A stretch of DNA of 12,113 bases from the NCBI GenBank assembly GCA_006226555.1, contig SBGS01000014.1, positions 1 through 12,113 on the forward strand, given 5' to 3'. The position numbers and the translations under genes are program-made. This document shows, piece after piece, positions 7,381 to 12,113 of the stretch. This stretch comes from Bacteroidota bacterium. GTDB taxonomy: Bacteria; Bacteroidota; Bacteroidia; Flavobacteriales_D; Crocinitomicaceae. Position 1 is the first letter of the stretch. The number at the start of each line of letters is the position of its first letter. The notes beneath the pieces are model-generated. The model searched no databases and was not told where the DNA came from. It was given only the letters and a program-made list of their open reading frames with translations.

Positions 7381-8049
7381 GTGATGAACGAATATGTATT
7401 TGAACTTACAGAAAGAGCTGTTACCAGTAAAAACTGGTATTATCTGTTCATAGCTGTTTCATTCACATTGATAGCACTCTCCAGAATTTCCCACGGCGCT
7501 TTGGTTCCCACAATGTCAGCAATGTTTATACGTTCGAGTACGATCCGTTCATATTCAAAGGAATCAAAGAGTTTACAGCTACTGCCCGGAATTCTCATGA
7601 CGGTGAATTACATCGTTACAACTTTATTTTTCAGTTATCAGTTTTTGTTGGAGTATAAAGGTCAAATGGAATTTCAATCATTTTATGATCTGATCTTCCT
7701 TGCTGCCCCTGTTTTGTATTTCCTGATCAGTCAGTTTTTTCTTGTACTGATTGGTTTTTTTTCAGGAGAACTGGATGTCTTTAGGGTGCCAATCCTCATC
7801 AATTTTACGTCATTACATGTAACAGGCTTTTTGCTGTCATTTCTGTTGATCATGTATTCAATTGACCTTGTTCACCATAGGGAAATTCTCATGGTTAGCG
7901 GAGTTGTATTTTCTATAGTAACCTTCTGGCGGATAGTTAGAAGCGCTCATGCAACATGGTCTCGCGGAGTGTCTTGGTATTATATTATTTTATATCTTTG
8001 CACGCTCGAAATCTTACCCTTAGTGGTTTTATTTGCCACTTTTGCTTAG
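7381..8049 (+). CDS. DUF4271 domain-containing integral membrane protein
   Basis: A 222-residue multi-pass inner-membrane protein of unknown function. Hydrophobic segments lie at about 19-36, 68-90, 103-128, 138-161, 168-186 and 198-221, so six membrane spans are likely. I recognise it as DUF4271 from its length, the WYY...LIALSRI start, and its place directly before hemD, a pairing I recall from other Flavobacteriia. Translation starts at GTG 7381 or, more likely, the next codon ATG 7384. The two genes are separated by 36 bases and share a reading frame. Whether the product takes part in heme synthesis, or is merely co-transcribed with hemD, cannot be told. No catalytic motif is visible. Confidence 0.85.
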   Translation: MMNEYVFELTERAVTSKNWYYLFIAVSFTLIALSRISHGALVPTMSAMFIRSSTIRSYSKESKSLQLLPGILMTVNYIVTTLFFSYQFLLEYKGQMEFQSFYDLIFLAAPVLYFLISQFFLVLIGFFSGELDVFRVPILINFTSLHVTGFLLSFLLIMYSIDLVHHREILMVSGVVFSIVTFWRIVRSAHATWSRGVSWYYIILYLCTLEILPLVVLFATFA

Positions 8050-8085
8050 GATTTTGAACACAAAGTCGAACAAAAACTAACCAAA

Positions 8086-8835
8086 TTGGCGCTCAAGACA
8101 ATTCTAGTTTCGCAACCAAAACCGGAAGGGACAAAGTCTCCGTATTTTGACCTTGCCAGCAAGTACAACCTGAAGATCGATTTTAGATCATTTATTCAGG
8201 TTGAAGGTGTACCTGTGCAAGAGTTTCGTAAACAAAAAGTCAATTTATCTGAACATACAGCAATAATTCTGACTTCCAAAACAGCAGTAGATCACTTCTT
8301 TCGTATTGCGGAAGAAATGAGATTTGAGGTGCCGGATACGATGAAATATTTCTGTATTTCTGAGGCTGTTGCGTATTACCTTCAGAAGTATGTTACTTAT
8401 CGTAAAAGAAAGATATTCTTTGGTAAGCAGACAATTGTTGATCTTGTAGATGTGCTGAGAAAGCACAAAAAGGAGAAATTCCTTTTGCCTTGTACGGATA
8501 TTCTTCGCGATAAGATTCCTGAGACACTTACTGAGAACGAAATTGACTTCACAAAGGCCGTTTTATACCGTACCGTTGCGGCAGATCTATCGGATTTGGA
8601 AGATGTTTATTACGACATGCTGGTCTTCTACAGTCCCGCTGGATTGGAATCCCTGTTTAAGAATTTTCCAAATTTCAAACAAAACGATACGTTGATCGCA
8701 GCATTTGGTCCGACAACGGCGAATGCTGTTGTAAAGCACAATTTGCGATTGGATCTGCATGCGCCTCAACCAAACGCTCCTTCTATGACTGGAGCAATCG
8801 AGAACTTCGTAAAGGAGTACAACAAGAAGAAGTGA
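8086..8835 (+). CDS. hemD: Uroporphyrinogen-III synthase
   Basis: A 249-residue cytosolic enzyme that closes hydroxymethylbilane to uroporphyrinogen III, inverting ring D, on the way to heme and sirohaem. Both halves of the two-domain HemD fold are seen: ILVSQP at 6-11, ILTSKTAVDHFF at 61-72, LLPCTDILRDKIPETL at 133-148, YRT at 161-163, FYSPAGLESLF at 181-191 and AFGPTTANAV at 206-215. The family is poorly conserved, but these blocks are characteristic. Translation must start at TTG 8086: the first ATG comes only at residue 78, after conserved sequence, and no other ATG lies between the preceding gene's stop and this point. The gene follows the DUF4271 gene by 36 bases and is probably in its operon. 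Its end converges on the sirtuin gene with one base between stop codons. Confidence 0.93.
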   Translation: MALKTILVSQPKPEGTKSPYFDLASKYNLKIDFRSFIQVEGVPVQEFRKQKVNLSEHTAIILTSKTAVDHFFRIAEEMRFEVPDTMKYFCISEAVAYYLQKYVTYRKRKIFFGKQTIVDLVDVLRKHKKEKFLLPCTDILRDKIPETLTENEIDFTKAVLYRTVAADLSDLEDVYYDMLVFYSPAGLESLFKNFPNFKQNDTLIAAFGPTTANAVVKHNLRLDLHAPQPNAPSMTGAIENFVKEYNKKK

Positions 8836-8852
8836 TCTAGAAGATCATTTCT
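8828..8852 (+). terminator. Hairpin spanning the convergent hemD/sirtuin stop codons
   Basis: Bases 8828-8838 can pair with 8842-8852 over 11 bp (ten Watson-Crick pairs and one G-U) around the 3-base loop AGA. The core TGATCT/AGATCA is a perfect inverted repeat that contains the hemD TGA and most of the sirtuin TAG. In the rightward RNA the G-U pair holds; in the leftward RNA it becomes an A-C mismatch. There is no long U run after it, so it may be a weak terminator or an mRNA end stabiliser. Confidence 0.45.
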
Positions 8853-9532
8853 ATAAATTGTGAGATTCCTTCTCCAACCTGGGAATTAATTTTGTTAAAC
8901 CCCTTTGGTACAGGCAGTTCCTCGGTGTTTGGGTCGATGATGAATTTTTGAGATTCCAAGGGAGCGTAATGTATAAGACCTGCTGCGGGGTACACCTGAA
9001 GGGAGGTTCCGACGACTAATAGAACAGAACAGTCACTCAAAATGTCGACTGCCGTATCGTAAGCTGGTACAGCTTCACCAAACCAGACAACATGAGGTCT
9101 AAGACGATACCCGCTAGGAGAAAGGTCATTTTCTTGTAGCTCCCAGCCTTCGATATTAAAATATGCCTCTTCCTGATCGGGACCGCTGGATTTGGCTAGT
9201 CTTATATTTCCGTGTAGATGCAATACAGACGTACTGCCTGCTCGCTCATGCAGGTCATCAATGTTTTGTGTTATCACCTGAACATCAAAATGCTTTTCCA
9301 ATTCTGCAATAGCAATGTGACCGCTATTCGGCTGCGCCTCAATAATTGCTTTACGACGTTGATTGTAAAAATCTGTCACGAGATCAGGGTTCCTTGACCA
9401 AGCTTCAGGCGTGGCGACCTCTTCTATTCGATACTGCTCCCACAATCCTCCGCTGTCTCTAAAGGTGCTTATTCCGCTCTCGGCACTCATCCCGGCACCT
9501 GAGAAAACAACAAGTTTTGGTTTGGTATTCAT
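8837..9532 (-). CDS. cobB: Sirtuin-type NAD-dependent protein deacylase lacking zinc-ligand cysteines
   Basis: A 231-residue SIR2-family enzyme that removes acyl groups from lysine using NAD. The NAD-binding GAGMSAESGISTFRD lies at 12-26, TQNIDDLHERAG at 88-99, the catalytic His in LHLHG (His107), RPHVVWFGE at 145-153 and VGTSLQVYPAAG at 174-185. FYNQR (Tyr56, Arg59) matches the Tyr-x-x-Arg motif of class III sirtuins such as CobB and SIRT5, which accept acidic acyl groups like succinyl. The odd point: between His107 and Arg145, where CobB has its zinc-binding cysteines, there is none. The only Cys is at 168. Related Bacteroidota proteins, as I recall them, are similar, so this is probably a lineage trait, not damage. 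It is short and single-domain with no partner gene, which argues against a defence SIR2 protein. Confidence 0.9.
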   Translation of the reverse strand: MNTKPKLVVFSGAGMSAESGISTFRDSGGLWEQYRIEEVATPEAWSRNPDLVTDFYNQRRKAIIEAQPNSGHIAIAELEKHFDVQVITQNIDDLHERAGSTSVLHLHGNIRLAKSSGPDQEEAYFNIEGWELQENDLSPSGYRLRPHVVWFGEAVPAYDTAVDILSDCSVLLVVGTSLQVYPAAGLIHYAPLESQKFIIDPNTEELPVPKGFNKINSQVGEGISQFIEMIF

Positions 9533-9594
9533 ATAAATACAATCTTAGGTTTACAATAATCACATTAACTATCGCTAAAAAAACCATGAATTTC

Positions 9595-9628
9595 TTTTGC
9601 TAACTCGATTTTGTTTCGCCTAAATTTA
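9595..9628 (+). promoter_or_regulatory. Candidate promoter of the Omp28-like gene
   Basis: TTTTG at 9595-9599 and TAAATTTA at 9621-9628 are 21 bases apart and resemble the Bacteroidetes -33 and -7 elements. The -7 has one mismatch at its last base. Transcription would start near 9635, leaving about 22 bases before the ATG at 9657. An alternative pairing (TTTTG 9609-9613 with TATCTATT 9636-9643) fits less well. Confidence 0.4.
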
Positions 9629-9656
9629 CGTTTTGTATCTATTAAATGATTGAACT

Positions 9657-11447
9657 ATGAAAAAACTATTACTCAGCTCAGCAATGCTTGCTACTGCAGG
9701 AATCGTAACGGCTCAGGTAAACGTGTCAACTACGCCGACAAACCGTGTTGCCGTTTTGGAAGAATACACTGGTAACTATTGTACATGGTGTCCTGATGGT
9801 CACAAGATCGCTGAACAGCAAGTAGAGCCTACAGGGGCTTTAACAATTAAAATTCAAGATGGAAGTTTTGCGGGAACAGATCCGGTATTTGGAGGAAATC
9901 TTCAGACAACTACTGGAGGATTGATCGCAGACGCATTTCCGGTAAGTGGTTACCCAATGGGATGGGTTAGCCGTAAGTCAGGTACAGGTTACGGGGCGTT
10001 AAGCCGTGGTGACTGGGCAGCAAAGGTTAATGCGATCCAAAGCCAGGTTTCTCCGGTTAACCTTTACATCGAGTCTTCAATCGACGTTACAACACGTCAG
10101 TTGAACGTAAGTGTAGAGTACTACTATACAGGAACGCCTTCATCTGCAACAAACTACCTTACAATCGGTTATTACCAGGATGATATGGTTGCATTCCAGT
10201 ATAACTCTTCTTTGAACCCTACTCATGTATACATTGCAGAAGAGGATATCTATGACTTTGACCACTGTCTTCGTGACATGATCAACGGAACTTGGGGTGA
10301 AGCTGTTAATGGATTGACAACAGGTTCTACAGGAATTATCAATTACTCTATTACGCTACCGGCGTCATTCAGCACTTTCGATGTTGAGCCAGGAGCGATC
10401 AAAGTTTTCGCCTTCATGTCTGAAGCTCAGCAAGGAGAGATCATTACTGCAGCAAAAATTACACCTACGTTCAGCAACTGGCCAAATACAATTGAGGCTG
10501 GTATCGTTTATGCTCAAGGTCTTCAAGATGAGAACTGTGTTGGTAAAAACGGTTCTTATGCACCAAAGATCATCGTTGGATCTTTCGGTTCTAACACATT
10601 GAACACATTAGACATCAACTACGGTGTGAATGGTGGATCAAGCAATCAAAGCTTGTCAGCGTTGAACTTGGATCACAACAAGAAAAAAGCAGTTGCTTTG
10701 AATAGCTCAGCGTTTACTTATGCAGCTACAAATAACTTCAATGTTGATATCGCTAATCCAAATGGAATTACAGATCCTACAGTAGCTGATAACTCTTTCA
10801 CTGGATCATTCAACGGTGGTAACACTGGAACAGCGGATAAGATTCGCATCGAAGTGAAAGGAGATGCTTACATGGCAGACGAGTCTTCATTCAAAGTGAA
10901 GAACGGGTCAGGAGCAACTATCTTGAATGTACCAGTTGGTTCAATGACTAATAGTACTACACAAACTTGGGATGTTACTTTACCTGCAGGAACGGACTGT
11001 ATCACATTCGAGCTTTCTGATAGCTACGGTGATGGTTGGGGATACCAAACAACATCTCACTTCAAAGTGTTCAATTACACAGGAAATGTTCTTGGTTCTC
11101 AAATCAAGCTTATTGATTCAGACAACACATTGCAGTCGTTCTACGTTGGAGCAACAGAGATTACAAGTGCTGGTTCTTCTGCATCAATCGAGGAGCTAGG
11201 AGTTGATCAGGTTTCTGTATACCCTAACCCTGCAAATGATGTATTGAATGTTGCTTTCACAGGAATCGAAGGAACTTACACAGTTTCTATCATGGATCTT
11301 TCAGGAAGAGTTCTTGCTTCTCAAGTAAATGAAGTAAACGGAGCAACTGAAGTTTCTTTCAACGTAAATGAAATGGCAGCTGGAAGCTACATCGTTTCAA
11401 TTGCTTCTGAAAGAGGTGTTAAAATCGAAAATGTTGTTATCAAGTAA
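9657..11447 (+). CDS. Omp28-like secreted protein with CxxC motif and T9SS type A sorting domain
   Basis: A 596-residue exported protein. Residues 1-19 are a signal peptide (VTA|QVNV). Residues 31-130 begin an Omp28-like region with a thioredoxin-type active-site motif: VLEEYTGNYCTWCPDGHK, with Cys42 and Cys45 in CTWC. Omp28 relatives in Bacteroidota have the same EE-x-TG-x-x-C-x-x-C arrangement. Residues about 380-500 form a second, beta-rich domain with the acidic turn SDSYGDGWG (454-462). Residues 518-596 are the T9SS type A sorting domain: VSVYPNPANDVLNV, MDLSGRVL, and the closing GSYIVSI...KIENVVIK. The protein should cross the outer membrane through the type IX system. A redox or thiol role is inferred from CTWC only. 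It is an independent unit, with its own promoter candidate and a terminator right after the stop. Confidence 0.88.
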   Translation: MKKLLLSSAMLATAGIVTAQVNVSTTPTNRVAVLEEYTGNYCTWCPDGHKIAEQQVEPTGALTIKIQDGSFAGTDPVFGGNLQTTTGGLIADAFPVSGYPMGWVSRKSGTGYGALSRGDWAAKVNAIQSQVSPVNLYIESSIDVTTRQLNVSVEYYYTGTPSSATNYLTIGYYQDDMVAFQYNSSLNPTHVYIAEEDIYDFDHCLRDMINGTWGEAVNGLTTGSTGIINYSITLPASFSTFDVEPGAIKVFAFMSEAQQGEIITAAKITPTFSNWPNTIEAGIVYAQGLQDENCVGKNGSYAPKIIVGSFGSNTLNTLDINYGVNGGSSNQSLSALNLDHNKKKAVALNSSAFTYAATNNFNVDIANPNGITDPTVADNSFTGSFNGGNTGTADKIRIEVKGDAYMADESSFKVKNGSGATILNVPVGSMTNSTTQTWDVTLPAGTDCITFELSDSYGDGWGYQTTSHFKVFNYTGNVLGSQIKLIDSDNTLQSFYVGATEITSAGSSASIEELGVDQVSVYPNPANDVLNVAFTGIEGTYTVSIMDLSGRVLASQVNEVNGATEVSFNVNEMAAGSYIVSIASERGVKIENVVIK

Positions 11448-11471
11448 TTGATTAATATTTGATTCGAATAG

Positions 11472-11497
11472 AAGGGGGCGAAAGCCCCCTTTTTTTT
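11472..11497 (+). terminator. Intrinsic terminator of the Omp28-like gene
   Basis: AAGGGGGC (11472-11479) pairs perfectly with GCCCCCTT (11484-11491) around a GAAA tetraloop (11480-11483). The closing T run extends to 11497. It begins 24 bases after the stop codon. This is a near-ideal rho-independent terminator, separating the gene from the maeB promoter. Confidence 0.95.
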
Positions 11498-11506
11498 GGT
11501 ATTATC

Positions 11507-11535
11507 TTGTGGTTCGGAGCATTTTAGTAACTTTG
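11507..11535 (+). promoter_or_regulatory. Bacteroidetes-type promoter of maeB
   Basis: TTG at 11507-11509 and the exact TAnnTTTG match TAACTTTG at 11528-11535 are 18 bases apart, within the usual range. Transcription would begin near 11541, about 15 bases before the ATG. This is the most complete promoter in the window. Confidence 0.6.
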
Positions 11536-11555
11536 TCAGCTTCATAAACCCATTT

Positions 11556-12113
11556 ATGGCTAAGATTAGAAAACAAGACGCTTTAGACTATCATTCCTCA
11601 GGAAGACCGGGGAAAATAGAGGTGATTCCTACCAAACCCTACACCTCTCAACGTGATTTATCGCTTGCGTATTCTCCAGGGGTGGCAGAGCCTTGTCTTA
11701 AGATTGCCGACAATAAGGATGACGTATACAAATATACAAGCAAGGGTAACCTTGTAGCCGTGATATCAAATGGTACGGCAGTTCTTGGGTTAGGCGATAT
11801 TGGGCCGGAGGCTTCGAAGCCGGTAATGGAAGGAAAGGGATTGTTATTTAAGATATTTGCAGACATTGATGTTTTCGATATTGAAGTTGACGCTTCCGAT
11901 CCCGAAAAGTTTATACAGACCGTAAAGGCAATTGCCCCAACATTTGGAGGAATAAACCTTGAAGATATTAAAGCTCCTGAAGCTTTTGAAATAGAGAAAA
12001 GACTCAAAGAGGAGCTTGACATTCCGATCATGCATGATGATCAGCATGGAACGGCGATAATTTCCAGTGCGGCTTTACTGAATGCGCTTGAGCTAGCAAA
12101 AAAGAAGATCGAT
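11556..12113 (+). CDS. maeB: Malic enzyme, MaeB type (5' part, cut by window end)
   Basis: The first 186 codons of a malic enzyme, which oxidatively decarboxylates malate to pyruvate with NADP (or NAD) and feeds pyruvate and reducing power to the cell. The reading frame is open to the window edge. Conserved blocks closely follow E. coli MaeB as I remember it: TSQRDLSLAYSPGVAEP (catalytic Tyr39), NLVAVISNGTAVLGLGDIG, PVMEGKGLLFK (catalytic Lys94), FGGINLEDIKAPE (metal ligands Glu136, Asp137) and MHDDQHGTA (metal ligand Asp162). These belong to the malic domain; the NAD-binding domain would begin just past the edge. Whether the gene carries the C-terminal phosphotransacetylase-like domain of long MaeB proteins cannot be seen. 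ATG 11556 fits the E. coli start and lies a short distance after a good promoter. Cofactor preference is not decidable here. Confidence 0.95.
   Translation, partial: MAKIRKQDALDYHSSGRPGKIEVIPTKPYTSQRDLSLAYSPGVAEPCLKIADNKDDVYKYTSKGNLVAVISNGTAVLGLGDIGPEASKPVMEGKGLLFKIFADIDVFDIEVDASDPEKFIQTVKAIAPTFGGINLEDIKAPEAFEIEKRLKEELDIPIMHDDQHGTAIISSAALLNALELAKKKID

Noticed and set aside
8837..9532. SIR2 gene as part of an anti-phage defence system
   Set aside because: The protein is a compact single-domain CobB-type deacylase with no extra domain and no ThsA/Argonaute/helicase-type partner nearby.
9540..9547. TAAGATTG on the minus strand as -7 promoter element of the sirtuin gene
   Set aside because: It has one mismatch, no matching -33 element, and would put the transcript start only 1-2 bases before the ATG.
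11648..12031. Minus-strand open frame of 127 codons
   Set aside because: It is antisense to strongly conserved maeB codons; the plus-strand frame has all catalytic motifs.

Overview
The window looks like chromosomal DNA of a member of Bacteroidota, most likely Flavobacteriales (a Fluviicola/Crocinitomicaceae-like organism is my guess). The evidence is: two type IX secretion system (T9SS) cargo proteins with different C-terminal sorting domains; a PorP/SprF family protein; a DUF4271 gene beside hemD; signal peptides whose predicted cleavage leaves Gln at +1; and several exact TAnnTTTG promoter -7 elements typical of this phylum. There are nine protein genes, one cut by the right edge, and no RNA genes, insertion sequences, prophage or CRISPR. 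No stretch over 300 bases lacks a gene.

Left part (1-5913): an Lrp/AsnC family regulator (86-532) is preceded by repeated AGAA...TTCT operator-like sites. Its stop codon abuts the stop codon of a leftward two-gene unit. That unit encodes a 1440-residue secreted, repeat-rich adhesin-like protein with a gliding-motility/CHU_C C-terminal domain (1591-5913), followed 14 nt later by a PorP/SprF-like protein (533-1576). This is the sprB-sprF type of arrangement, in which the SprF-like protein serves export or surface attachment of the large cargo. The adhesin carries about five ~86-residue modules and two SprB-like modules, each with a conserved Cys pair.

Middle part (6033-9532): a strong hairpin terminator ends a leftward glutaryl-CoA dehydrogenase-like acyl-CoA dehydrogenase gene. 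From the divergent promoter region, a DUF4271 membrane protein gene and hemD (uroporphyrinogen-III synthase, TTG start) run rightward as a pair. hemD converges, with one base between stop codons, on a leftward cobB-type sirtuin gene whose product lacks the usual zinc-binding cysteines.

Right part (9657-12113): an Omp28-like secreted protein with a thioredoxin-type CxxC motif and a T9SS type A sorting tail ends at a textbook GAAA-loop terminator. It is followed by the 5' part of maeB (malic enzyme), which runs off the window.

Most of this is housekeeping metabolism interleaved with T9SS surface proteins. I see no clearly undescribed system. The points most worth a second look are the adhesin/SprF pair with its leader palindrome, the operator array before the Lrp gene, and the zinc-ligand-free sirtuin.
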